Source: Actinomyces sp. ZJ308
Lineage (GTDB): Bacteria; Actinomycetota; Actinomycetes; Actinomycetales; Actinomycetaceae
NCBI RefSeq assembly: GCF_011752065.1
Contig: NZ_JAAIJY010000006.1
Location: 62,001 to 126,000, forward strand
Direction: 5' to 3'
DNA length: 64,000 bases
Positions 49,199 through 57,355 of the stretch are shown here, in pieces. The notes under the pieces are model-generated. The model searched no databases, was not told the DNA's origin, and saw only the letters and a list, made by a program, of their open reading frames with translations. Made by a program: the position numbers and the translations under genes. Within the stretch, counting starts at the first letter, position 1; each line of letters opens with the position of its first letter.

Positions 49199-49804
49199 GT
49201 GTCACGTTCTGTCGGGCTGATGGGGCGCCAGCAGGAGGAGCGCCATGGCAGCGGTGGTGCCGCTACCGACGATTCGTCCCCGAGTGCGTCGGCTCCGCAT
49301 GAGTCGGAGGGCTCGGTGCGGGCCGATGGCGACGGCGCCGCAGGGGCCTGCCCAGGCGCGCCTGCCGCACGCGAGTCGAGGGGCTCGGTGCGCCGCGACG
49401 ACACGGAGAGCGGTGCCGTGGGCCGCGGCGTCGAGGCGGCGGTCTTCGACTTCGACATCCTGTCGCCGGCCTGCCCGTCGCGCACGGTACTGCGCCACGT
49501 CGTCGACCGCTGGACCCCACTCGTGGTGACGGTCCTGGCCGACGGGCCGAGCCGCTTCGGCGAGCTGCGCTCGCGGGTCGGCGGAGTCACCCCCAAGGTC
49601 CTCACCCAGACGCTGCGCTCCATGGAGCGCGACGGACTGGTCACGCGCACCCAGCTGCCGGGGGTGCCGCCGCACGTCGACTACGAGCTGACCGACCTGG
49701 GCCGCAGCCTCCAGGCGCCCATCGGCGTGCTGCGCACCTGGATCCAGGACAACGCCGCCCAGATCCTGGCCCATCGCGAGCGTTACGACGCCGCCGAATC
49801 CTGA
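49199..49804 (+). CDS. HxlR-family transcriptional regulator with long N-terminal extension
   Basis: GTG 49199 gives 201 residues. About 85 low-complexity residues (Ser/Gly/Asp/Ala-rich) precede the HxlR winged helix: CPSRTVLRHVVDRWTPLVVTVLADG, then RFGELRSRVGGVTPKVLTQTLRSME and RTQLPGVPPHVDYELTDLG. The CPS cysteine is at the site used by redox-sensing HxlR/DUF24 proteins. HxlR regulators of this size usually lack the extension, so a later start is possible, but none has a better ribosome site. It likely controls the divergent oxidoreductase. Confidence 0.86.
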   Translation: MSRSVGLMGRQQEERHGSGGAATDDSSPSASAPHESEGSVRADGDGAAGACPGAPAARESRGSVRRDDTESGAVGRGVEAAVFDFDILSPACPSRTVLRHVVDRWTPLVVTVLADGPSRFGELRSRVGGVTPKVLTQTLRSMERDGLVTRTQLPGVPPHVDYELTDLGRSLQAPIGVLRTWIQDNAAQILAHRERYDAAES

Positions 49805-50109
49805 TCTTCCTGCGCCTGTGGGGCCGTCGGTCGCCCGTCTCTCGCGGCCGGGGACATTCGACGCCGTCGGGGACCTTTCCTCCCGGGCGGGGGCGTTCCA
49901 CCCGGCCGGGGACAGAAATTCCGTCCCCGTACGCGTGACATGTCCCCGTCTGATCGGGCGATGCACCCGGCCGCGCGGAATGTCCCCGCCGGTGGTCGGG
50001 GCGGGCTCTGTCGGCAGCGGCTTGTCCTGCTGCCCGTCCGCGGTCGCCGGCCGGTGGGACGGTGAGGAAATCAGTACCGCGGCGACGTCGAATCGGGGAC
50101 CATGGATCC
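49805..50109. repeat. Intergenic GGGGACAGAA-type repeat, copy 2
   Basis: The 305-base gap before the amylosucrase-like gene is filled with GGGGAC or GTCCCC words (about 49851, 49869, 49908, 49924, 49941 and 49980). The core 49907-49929 is CGGGGACAGAA with an inverted TTCCGTCCCCG (one mismatch), then ACGCGTGACATGTCCCCGTC. The same order GGGGACAGAA, TTCTGTCCCCG, ACGCGTG, GTCCCCGTC occurs at 31088-31130. No promoter is evident. Confidence 0.6.
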
Positions 50110-52113
50110 ATGAGCGCCACCCCTCCCCTCCCGTCCTCCCTCGACGACATCGTCTTCCACGTCCTGGACCCGCTTGAGGCCGCCGAGCGCGACATCTTCC
50201 TCACGCGCGTGGAGGCCTGGTACCCCGACCTCATCGACGGGCTCACCACCCTTTACGGGGACACTGCCGAGGACACGGCCCTCAACCTGCTGGCCCTGGC
50301 CGCCCGGGCCTACGTGGAGCGTGAGCACGAGCTGCGCCGCCTGGACCTGGCCCGCACCCTCGACCCCGCCTGGGCCCAGCACCCCGGCCGCGTCGGCTAC
50401 GCCGCCTACACCGAGCGCTTCGCCGGCACCCTGCGCGGCGTGGAGGACCGCATCGACTACCTGCGTGAGCTCGGCGTCAGCTACCTCCACCTCATGCCCC
50501 TGCTCACCCCGCGCCCCGGCGACTCCGACGGCGGCTACGCGGTGGCCGACTACCGCACCGTGCGTCCGGACCTGGGCACCATGGATGACCTCGAGCACCT
50601 GGCCGGCGAGCTGCGCGCCGAGGGTATCTCCCTGGTGGTGGACCTCGTCCTCAACCACGTGGCCGCCGAGCACGAGTGGGCGGCCCGGGCGCGCGCCGGC
50701 GAGCAGCGCTACCGCGACTACTTCCTCATCTTCCCCGACCGCACCGAGCCCGATGCCTACGAGCGCACCCTGCCGGAGGTCTTCCCCGACTTCGCCCCCG
50801 GCAACTTCACCTGGGACGAGGATGTCAGCGGCTGGGTGTGGACCACCTTCAACTCCTTCCAGTGGGACCTCAACTGGCGCAACCCACGCGTCATGGCCGA
50901 GTTCGCCGGGATCGTCCTGGATCTGGCCAACCGCGGCGTCGAGGTGCTGCGCCTGGGCGCCATCGCCTTCACCATCAAGCGCCTGGGCACCGACTGCCAG
51001 GGCCAGCCCGAGGTCCACGCCATCACCGAGGTGCTGCGCGCCCTGACCCGCATCGCATGCCCCGCCGTCGACCTCAAGGCCGAGGCGATCGTCGCCCCCA
51101 CCGAGCTCCTCCAGTACCTGGGCCAGGGCAAGTACACCGGCAAGGTCTCCGACCTGGCCTACCACAACTCCCTCATGGTCCAGATCTGGTCCATGCTCGC
51201 CGCGCGCGACACGACGCTGGCCGTCGAGGCGCTCCAGAGCCTGCCGGTCGAGCCGTCCACGGCCACCTGGATCACCTACCTGCGCTGCCACGACGACATC
51301 GGCTGGGCCATCGATGACGACGACGCGGCCGCCGTCGGCCTCAGCGGCTACGACCACCGGGCCTTCCTCGCGGACTGGTACAGCGGCGAGTATCCCTCCT
51401 CCGACGCCGCGGGCCTGGTCTTCCAGCACAACCCGGCCACCGGGGACCGGCGCATCGCCGGGACCGCGGCCTCACTCATCGGGATCGAGGCCGCCGCGGA
51501 GGCCTGGGAGGGCGTCACCGACGAGGCCCCCGAGCACGAGGTGGAGTCCTTGTGGACCTGGCGCGAGGAGCGGATCCACGCCCTGCGCATGGCTCACGCC
51601 ATCCTCTACGGCTGGGGCGGCGTCCCCGTCCTGTGGAGCGGCGACGAGCTCGCCCAGCCCAACGACCCCAACTGGGACACCGAGCCCGGCCACGAGGCCG
51701 ACTCGCGCTGGGCCGGGCGGCCCCGGCTCGACGAGACGCGGATGGCCAACCGGCACGACCGCTCCACCGTCGAGGGGCGCGTCTTCACCGACCTGGCCCA
51801 CATGGCGCGGGTGCGCGCGGGCCTGCCCCAGCTCGACGCCGTCGTGCGCACCCAGGTCCAGGACGTCGACGACCCCGGCGTGCTGGTGATCTACCGCGAC
51901 CACCCGCGCGGCAGCTTCGTGGGCGTGTACAACGTGACGCCGCAGTGGCGCTCGGTCGCCGCCGACCAGCTCGCCCGGCTCGGCGTCATGGGGGCCACCG
52001 ACGTCCTGACCGACACGATCCCCTTCGGGTCCACCTCGCTGGAGGGGGCAGGCGACGGCCGCGTGCCGGTGCCGCCCTACGCCGCCTGGTGGCTGGTGCG
52101 CCCCACCGACTGA
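50110..52113 (+). CDS. Amylosucrase-like GH13 protein lacking the nucleophile Asp
   Basis: ATG 50110 gives 667 residues, the amylosucrase length. Amylosucrase makes alpha-1,4-glucan from sucrose. [34 protein letters not shown], acid/base Glu325 in KAEAIV, and transition-state Asp395 in LRCHDDIGW are present, as are the later RWAGRPR and NRHDRST segments. The nucleophile expected in LRMDAVAF-type sequence is Gly283 (LRLGAIAF); codon GGC at 50956-50958 is one change from GAC. As read it should not hydrolyse or transfer by the normal double-displacement route. It may be a dead or neofunctionalised enzyme, a recent mutation, or a sequence error. Confidence 0.85.
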   Translation: MSATPPLPSSLDDIVFHVLDPLEAAERDIFLTRVEAWYPDLIDGLTTLYGDTAEDTALNLLALAARAYVEREHELRRLDLARTLDPAWAQHPGRVGYAAYTERFAGTLRGVEDRIDYLRELGVSYLHLMPLLTPRPGDSDGGYAVADYRTVRPDLGTMDDLEHLAGELRAEGISLVVDLVLNHVAAEHEWAARARAGEQRYRDYFLIFPDRTEPDAYERTLPEVFPDFAPGNFTWDEDVSGWVWTTFNSFQWDLNWRNPRVMAEFAGIVLDLANRGVEVLRLGAIAFTIKRLGTDCQGQPEVHAITEVLRALTRIACPAVDLKAEAIVAPTELLQYLGQGKYTGKVSDLAYHNSLMVQIWSMLAARDTTLAVEALQSLPVEPSTATWITYLRCHDDIGWAIDDDDAAAVGLSGYDHRAFLADWYSGEYPSSDAAGLVFQHNPATGDRRIAGTAASLIGIEAAAEAWEGVTDEAPEHEVESLWTWREERIHALRMAHAILYGWGGVPVLWSGDELAQPNDPNWDTEPGHEADSRWAGRPRLDETRMANRHDRSTVEGRVFTDLAHMARVRAGLPQLDAVVRTQVQDVDDPGVLVIYRDHPRGSFVGVYNVTPQWRSVAADQLARLGVMGATDVLTDTIPFGSTSLEGAGDGRVPVPPYAAWWLVRPTD

Positions 52114-52271
52114 CGGCCGCCGAGATCGCAGGAATCGGAGCCCGGGCACGGGGCCGCGCCGTCGGCCTCGACACCGTCATTGAGACGATGCATCAGACCG
52201 GCGAGGATATGCTCGCCAAGTACAAGGAGACTTTCCGCGGCGGCCTGGCCGTCAACGTCGTAGAGTGCTGA
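52110..52271 (+). pseudogene. 3' remnant of L-serine ammonia-lyase (sdaA)
   Basis: The frame from the amylosucrase stop to TGA 52271 reads [20 protein letters not shown], then [20 protein letters not shown] and [13 protein letters not shown]. This is the C-terminal end of iron-sulfur L-serine ammonia-lyases, whose last 50 residues have VIETM...TGxDMxxKYxETxxGGLA. No start, no catalytic domain and no Fe-S cysteines other than the last residue remain. It abuts the amylosucrase stop, so a deletion fused the two. It is almost certainly not expressed as an enzyme. Confidence 0.8.
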
Positions 52272-52283
52272 GAAACCGGTGTT

Positions 52284-54212
52284 TCACTTCGTAGCGATAG
52301 ACCGGCGCAGCATTTTAGCCTCCTCTTTCCGGCCAAAACCTTCAAGGAGATCAGCCGCCTTGTCAACTTCTTCCGTTGCTTCTTTTAAGTCTATGAGATC
52401 TGACTGATCTTGATCACTTTTGTAAAACATGCCACTATAACCTGATGCGCCGTCTAATAAATAGTATAAGTTATCATAGATTTCCGTAGAGACTAGAGTT
52501 CTCCATAGGACTACAGTGCGAAATCTAAAGAATCGTTTAAAATTCTGTTTCTCAAACTCCCTATACATGTCGCAGGTAATTGGCTTCTTTAGAATGTCAA
52601 AAAGCCACTCTAGTGCGCCTCCATCGCGGATATTCATGAGAGTCATATTTAATGGTCTGCTATCAAACTTATATATCATTTCCTTTACTTTACCTGCTTC
52701 AAACTTCAGTAAATCAGAGTCGTATTGCAGTGGCTCATCAACAAATTCGTCTTTCGACGTTAGGTCGACAGGTTCAATTTCCTGCGTTAAGTACTCGGCC
52801 AGCTTCAGATCGAAAGATTCCTTGTTTTTGAATAGAGTTACAAACAGGTTTGCAATCCGCAAGTTATATGAAGTGAACTTCAGAAGATTTTTATAGGATC
52901 CATTTGGCAAGCTCTCTCCAGAGATTATCTTCCGCTCAGCAAATGAAAATGCTAGTTTCCTCAACATGCATTCATCTCCGATCGGGTCGGCGTAGGGGTT
53001 GAGATAAGGCATGGCTTCAACGATATTAATGTTTAGCTGAGGATTCCCGAAATTCAAAAATGATGCTGTGAAGATGGCTTCAATCAACTGTTTTGCAGCG
53101 TACTCTTTCGTTGCCTGGTGCTTAATATTGTCGATCGAAGATACTAGAACTCTCAAGTCCTTTTGGCTGAGGTTAATCTTGCCCTCATGAATTTTGTAAG
53201 AAATTTCGTTGTATGTGACTGCAGGTATTACCTGCACTGTTTTATCGAACTTACTACTCTCAGGTGTGAGTAGGCGGATGCGAGAAACTTGATCCTCGCT
53301 GCAAACCGTGAGTTTTTCCGAGTTTTTACTATTCAAGTTGCCGCTTGCATTCTGGTGTATTTCGACAGTGTTTGAAATTAACTGAAATAGCTCGTTAATT
53401 GTTCTCGGGTCGTCAGTTTCTTCAAGGTGCTCAATCAGCGCCTGGAGGCGCCCTGAAAGGAAGTCATAAATTGGGCCAGAGGAAATTTTTGGTGGAGAAC
53501 TTAAAAGAGTATAGATGGCGGAATCGATGGGGCTGAGATTGTTAAGAATGTACTTTAGATAATCGCTGTGGTCCTCTGGTTTGATTGCCTCATACTCAAG
53601 CAAGTAATACTTGTGCCATGCATATGAGTCATAGGGGGTGGTTGATTTACTGAGAACCCCATTCACAAAGGCATGCCATTTTTTGATTTTATGCTTTCTT
53701 ATGCGAAATCGAATGTACTGCGGACGAATTATCGAGATAGTGTTAAGGATGTTTAAAAGCAGAAGGGAAGAGATTATTCCAAATAGAGACCACCAGAGTG
53801 GTATAACAACGATTGATGCTAATGCAGGAATCTCAAAATAAATGATCGGAAGTAAGAATAGAAGAGAAACCCCTATCTTGAAAGGCAGTCCTGAAATGAT
53901 TCTAGTGAAAGCTGAGTGAATTAAAAAGAAAGAGTTAACCTCAACACCTAAGTATGTGTTGTTTCTGTTGAAATTATCCTTAGATGTTCCTATCATTATA
54001 TTTGCCGTAAAAGTCAGTATCGCAAGCAGTCCAACTGAATTTGTAAGCATTGTTCGAATCATGATATTATGTTCGTAATCTGGGATGAGAGTGGGCCAAG
54101 TATACAGCATTATGAATAATGCTATCGTACCGCCAATAAGCGCCATCAAGGTTGGGTTATCTTTGATGTAATCCCAGCATTTGCTGTACCATGGTTCTTT
54201 GGGTGTTGTCAT
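52284..54212 (-). CDS. AT-rich, probably acquired membrane protein of unknown function
   Basis: ATG 54212 (GAGG five bases upstream) gives 642 residues. The gene is strikingly AT-rich and uses AT-ending codons, unlike every neighbour. Four hydrophobic segments lie at about 21-42, 57-77, 112-130 and 132-162, with WPTLIPDYEHN between the first two. A large soluble part of 470 residues follows, starting RFRIRKHKIKKWH and rich in Lys, Glu, Asn and helical character; no nuclease, ATPase or kinase motif is evident. It lies alone between the sdaA remnant and the terminator of the next operon. I do not recognise the family; anti-phage or membrane-stress roles are only guesses. Confidence 0.72.
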   Translation of the reverse strand: MTTPKEPWYSKCWDYIKDNPTLMALIGGTIALFIMLYTWPTLIPDYEHNIMIRTMLTNSVGLLAILTFTANIMIGTSKDNFNRNNTYLGVEVNSFFLIHSAFTRIISGLPFKIGVSLLFLLPIIYFEIPALASIVVIPLWWSLFGIISSLLLLNILNTISIIRPQYIRFRIRKHKIKKWHAFVNGVLSKSTTPYDSYAWHKYYLLEYEAIKPEDHSDYLKYILNNLSPIDSAIYTLLSSPPKISSGPIYDFLSGRLQALIEHLEETDDPRTINELFQLISNTVEIHQNASGNLNSKNSEKLTVCSEDQVSRIRLLTPESSKFDKTVQVIPAVTYNEISYKIHEGKINLSQKDLRVLVSSIDNIKHQATKEYAAKQLIEAIFTASFLNFGNPQLNINIVEAMPYLNPYADPIGDECMLRKLAFSFAERKIISGESLPNGSYKNLLKFTSYNLRIANLFVTLFKNKESFDLKLAEYLTQEIEPVDLTSKDEFVDEPLQYDSDLLKFEAGKVKEMIYKFDSRPLNMTLMNIRDGGALEWLFDILKKPITCDMYREFEKQNFKRFFRFRTVVLWRTLVSTEIYDNLYYLLDGASGYSGMFYKSDQDQSDLIDLKEATEEVDKAADLLEGFGRKEEAKMLRRSIATK

Positions 54213-54329
54213 TTGTTTCCTCGTCCGCTTGATTGCCTCGAACTTTTCTTCATGTTGAGGTGTGTCATATGGTAGCGCAAATTTTATCTTCAGTGAAGAT
54301 TGAATATAGTTGAAAATGTTAAAATAGAT

Positions 54330-54358
54330 GGGGGCCGCAGCGTGATGCTGCGGCCCCC
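54330..54358 (-). terminator. Terminator of the lipoprotein / VTC cluster
   Basis: A 12-bp stem GGGGGCCGCAGC / GCTGCGGCCCCC with loop GTGAT. On the minus strand it is followed by ATCTATTTTAAC, a T-rich tail, so it ends the cluster upstream. The AT-rich gene begins 118 bases further on. Confidence 0.82.
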
Positions 54359-54387
54359 CGTTCGGCTTCTGGTCGGCTCGGCTCAGA

Positions 54388-56169
54388 TCAGCTGCTCTGG
54401 GCGGTGCCGGACTGGCTGTTCGACTGACCGTTCTGGTTGCTCTGGTTGCCGGGCTGCTGGCCGCCACCGGGCTGGCCGCCGCTGGGCGGCTGGCCGCCCT
54501 GACCACCGGGGCCGCCCTGGCCACCGCCGCCCATGGGGCCGCCCATCCCGGATGACAGCGCCGAGGCCGTCCCCGTGGCCGAGCCGCCCGACGACGTCGC
54601 CACCGTGTACTCCTGGCCCTCGGTCAGCCCCAGCACGGTGATCGCCTCGGCCGTGAAGTCGACCTTGACGGAGGCCATCTGGGACCCGGAGGAGTCGGTG
54701 ACGGTGAGCGTGTCGCCCGCGGTCACCGACGGCGAGCCCGTCAGCCCCACGAGCTGGGTCTCCCCGTTGGCGTCCACCGACCCGTCCATGTTGCCGGCCT
54801 CGCCGGAGACCACCACGATCCCGCCCTTGACGTAGGCCGAGCCGTTGGAGTCGATGCCGTCCGAGGAGGCGTAGGAGACCTCCACCTCGCCGCCGCTGAT
54901 CGTCAGCACCGAGCCGTCGTCGGACTCGGAGTCCGCGTTCTCGTGGCCCTCGATGACGTGGTCGCCGTTGGAGGCGTTGATGCCGTCGTCGCCCGCCGCG
55001 ATGGACAGCTCGCCACCGGCCACGTTGATGAACGGGGCCTGAAGCCCCTCGTCGGCCGCGTCGATGGCGACGGTCCCGGAGTCCTGCGTGTAGCTCACGC
55101 CGGCATTGATGCCCTTGGGTGAGGGCGTGGTGGAGTCCGCGGTCGACTCCTGCCCGGGAGCCGCCTTCTCCTCAACGGTGGCGTTGGCCTGCCCGCCCCC
55201 GGCCGTGATCGTCAGCGTGGTGTCCTTGACGGTGACGTCGGTGATCGCTGAGATCGCGTCGTCGGAGGAGGTCAGCGTGATGCTCGCCTTGCCCAGGGAC
55301 ACGAAGCCCTTCGTCTTGTCGTCGCCCTCACTGGACTTCAGGCCGTCGCCTCCGGCCTCGACCGTCAGCGTCCCGGACTCGACCACCAGGTAGTCCTTGC
55401 CGCGCAGGCCGTCGTCGGCGGCCTTGACGCTGATCGTGGTGCTCCCGGTGATGATAAGGCCGTTCTTGGAGGAGATGCCGTCCTTGTAGGAGCCGGTCAC
55501 GTCCAGCGAGCCGGTCCCGGTGACGGTGAGCGTGTCCGAGGAGAACAGGGCCGCGGTGGCCTCCTGCCCGGAGGCGTAGGTGGCGCCGTCGGTCAGCGTG
55601 TTCTTGGAGTCCTTGGCCAGGACCACGATCGCGTTGCCGGCGTCCTGGATGTCGATGGCGGGGCCGTCCGAGCTCGTGATGCTCGCGCCGCTGAGGACCA
55701 GACGCACGTCGGCATCCGGGGCGTTGACGACGATCCGCCCGTCGGTCAGCTCCCCGCTGATGACGTAGGTGCCGCCGCTGCTGATGGTCACGGTGCCCCC
55801 GTCGACCTTCACGTTGCCCGACGACGACCCGCCGACCGAGGCCGACGAACCCGACAGGGTGATCGTGGTGGCCGACGACGTGTCCGTGGTCCCGGCGTCG
55901 TCCTCGGAGCTGGAGGCGTCCTCCACCGAGGCGTTGACGCCCAGGATGTCGGAGACGCTCGCACCGGTCGACGCCGTGGCCACCGATGAGGAGATCGTCG
56001 TCCACGTGGTCTCCGACTCGCTCGAGCCGGAGGCGCTCGCGTTGCCGGAGGCCGAGGAGGTCGAGCAGCCGGCCGCCAGGGCGAGCGCGGCCAGGACCGC
56101 GACGGCTCCGGTCGCGCGGCGGCGAAGTCGGGTCAGGGGCTTGGTCGTCATCGTCTTGGTGGTCTTCAT
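54388..56169 (-). CDS. Carbohydrate-binding-domain lipoprotein (DUF4353-like)
   Basis: ATG 56169 gives 593 residues. A lipobox LAAGC with Cys35 marks a lipoprotein. Ser/Ala-rich residues (36-110) precede repeated parallel-beta-helix-like strands such as GTVTISSGGTYVISG, ADVRLVLSGASITSSDGPAI and DGLRGKDYLVVESGTLTVEAGGDGL, the pattern of the DUF4353 carbohydrate-binding family. A small Ig-like segment (SPSVTAGDTLTVTDSSGSQM) and a Gly/Gln/Pro-rich tail end the protein. It is the last gene of the VTC/DUF4956 cluster, as in other bacteria where such proteins accompany VTC genes. Its ligand and role are unknown. Confidence 0.8.
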   Translation of the reverse strand: MKTTKTMTTKPLTRLRRRATGAVAVLAALALAAGCSTSSASGNASASGSSESETTWTTISSSVATASTGASVSDILGVNASVEDASSSEDDAGTTDTSSATTITLSGSSASVGGSSSGNVKVDGGTVTISSGGTYVISGELTDGRIVVNAPDADVRLVLSGASITSSDGPAIDIQDAGNAIVVLAKDSKNTLTDGATYASGQEATAALFSSDTLTVTGTGSLDVTGSYKDGISSKNGLIITGSTTISVKAADDGLRGKDYLVVESGTLTVEAGGDGLKSSEGDDKTKGFVSLGKASITLTSSDDAISAITDVTVKDTTLTITAGGGQANATVEEKAAPGQESTADSTTPSPKGINAGVSYTQDSGTVAIDAADEGLQAPFINVAGGELSIAAGDDGINASNGDHVIEGHENADSESDDGSVLTISGGEVEVSYASSDGIDSNGSAYVKGGIVVVSGEAGNMDGSVDANGETQLVGLTGSPSVTAGDTLTVTDSSGSQMASVKVDFTAEAITVLGLTEGQEYTVATSSGGSATGTASALSSGMGGPMGGGGQGGPGGQGGQPPSGGQPGGGQQPGNQSNQNGQSNSQSGTAQSS

Positions 56170-56196
56170 CGTTTCTGTTTCTCTTCTTCTCGGGTC

Positions 56197-56222
56197 CGGT
56201 TGATCGGATCGGTTGATCGGAT
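56197..56222. repeat. 13-bp tandem direct repeat CGGTTGATCGGAT x2
   Basis: Two identical units back to back, upstream of the lipoprotein start (28 bases). It may result from slippage or be a double regulator site. Confidence 0.5.
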
Positions 56223-56258
56223 CGTGGGTCGGGTCTGCGGATGGTCTGGGCGCGGCGC

Positions 56259-57269
56259 TCAGGCGGCGCTGCTGGCCGTCGCGGCGAGGCGGCGGCCGTG
56301 GTGGTGAGCGCCGGTGATGCTCTCCAGGCTGGAGCGGTCGGTGCCGAACAGGTCGGCGAGCTCGTGGGTCAGGGTGCGGTACCACCTGTTGGCGGGCAGC
56401 TCTGGGTGGAGCAGCGCCATCCCGGTGGCGTACTTCGAGATGCGGGTGGGGCGGTACCCGGCGTCCCACAGGGCGCGGTCCGCCGGCGACGGCGTGGCCG
56501 GGTTCTTCGTCTCGACGACGGCGATATCCGCCACCGCCACCGGCTCGCCGTCGTTGATGGCAGCGGCCAGGTGGGCCGGGTGCAGCGCCTGCGGGCCCGC
56601 AGGGGGCACCGGCCCCAGGCGTCGCCAGCTCAGGGCCGTGTCGATGGTGGCCCGGGCCTCGGCGTGCGGCAGGTGCAGGGTGGTGCGCTGGTAGGTGGTG
56701 GCCAGCACCGGCCTGAGCGCAGCGGCGACCTCGTGGGCGGCGGCCGAGCCGGTGACCCCCGTGCTCGCCAGACAGGCCGCCACGAAGGCGCGACCGGGGC
56801 CGGTGAGGCGGGAGGCGTCGTCGGCCTGGTAGCCCATGCGCCGCTTGACGGTGGTGCCGCGCGCGCCGCGGGTCTTGACCTCCAGGAAGCACAGGCCGGA
56901 GTCCAGGTAGGTGCGGGTGCGGACCTTGAAGCGCCGACGCCGCTTGCGGGCCGTGAGCATGAAGGCGTCCAGCTCCGGGGTGTCGAAGTAGGCCGACGCG
57001 TAGGAGAAGCGACGCCGCTCATCGATGGCCAGGACCTGGGCGTGAGGCGCGAGCCCGTCCACGAGGTCCTGCGCGCAGGCCAGGGGCACCAGGTACTTGC
57101 GGTCCACGCGGGTGAGCAGACCGGCGGCGCTGTTGAGCTCGGTGAGGGTGGTCGTGGCCAGGTGCTCCGTGCTGAGGCGGGTCGGTGCCTGAGGAGCCGT
57201 CCGGCTCGTGCGGGGCGTCGACGCCGCAGCTCCCGAGGTCGCGGTGGAGATCATCGTGGAGGCAGTCAT
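56259..57269 (-). CDS. VTC-domain protein, polyphosphate-polymerase-like (copy 2)
   Basis: ATG 57269 (AAGGAC upstream) gives 336 residues. The VTC tunnel fold is clear. Lys58 is in RVDRKYLVP, YFDT at 94-97, Arg117, Arg119 and Tyr121 in VRTRTYLDSG, Glu130 and Lys132 in CFLEVKTRG, Glu253 and Lys255 in VVETKN, and Lys279 in RISKYATGM. These match the ATP- and phosphate-binding ring of yeast Vtc4, so chemistry on polyphosphate is plausible. About 40 Thr/Ala-rich residues at the N-terminus and a longer segment at about 218-245 distinguish it from copy 1. It has no signal peptide. Confidence 0.82.
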   Translation of the reverse strand: MTASTMISTATSGAAASTPRTSRTAPQAPTRLSTEHLATTTLTELNSAAGLLTRVDRKYLVPLACAQDLVDGLAPHAQVLAIDERRRFSYASAYFDTPELDAFMLTARKRRRRFKVRTRTYLDSGLCFLEVKTRGARGTTVKRRMGYQADDASRLTGPGRAFVAACLASTGVTGSAAAHEVAAALRPVLATTYQRTTLHLPHAEARATIDTALSWRRLGPVPPAGPQALHPAHLAAAINDGEPVAVADIAVVETKNPATPSPADRALWDAGYRPTRISKYATGMALLHPELPANRWYRTLTHELADLFGTDRSSLESITGAHHHGRRLAATASSAA

Positions 57270-57300
57270 CGCAGTCCTTTCGGTTCTGTCGGTCGCCGTG

Positions 57301-57348
57301 ACGGTCACTGTGACGGTCACTGTGGCGGTCACTGTGGAGGTCACTGTG
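57301..57348. repeat. Tandem 12-bp repeat, four copies, between DUF4956-2 and VTC-2
   Basis: Units of [AG][CA]GGTCACTGTG run head to tail from 57301 to 57348, with a degenerate partial unit on each side. The gap between the two genes is 86 bases, so the repeats fill most of it. A change in copy number would alter spacing but not reading frame; it could vary translation or mRNA stability of VTC-2. Confidence 0.75.
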
Positions 57349-57355
57349 GGCGGTC

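Noticed and set aside
52272-52285. GAAAC-CGGT-GTTTC as an attachment site of the AT-rich insertion
   Set aside because: No matching copy was found at the right-hand boundary near 54213-54330; it is more simply the hairpin after the sdaA remnant.
54213-54524. Upstream extension of the AT-rich membrane protein to 54524
   Set aside because: It would read through the terminator hairpin at 54330-54358 and into the lipoprotein gene on the same strand; ATG 54212 has GAGG at correct spacing.
57301-57348. 12-bp tandem repeats as a CRISPR remnant
   Set aside because: Repeats are contiguous with no spacers, and no cas gene is present.
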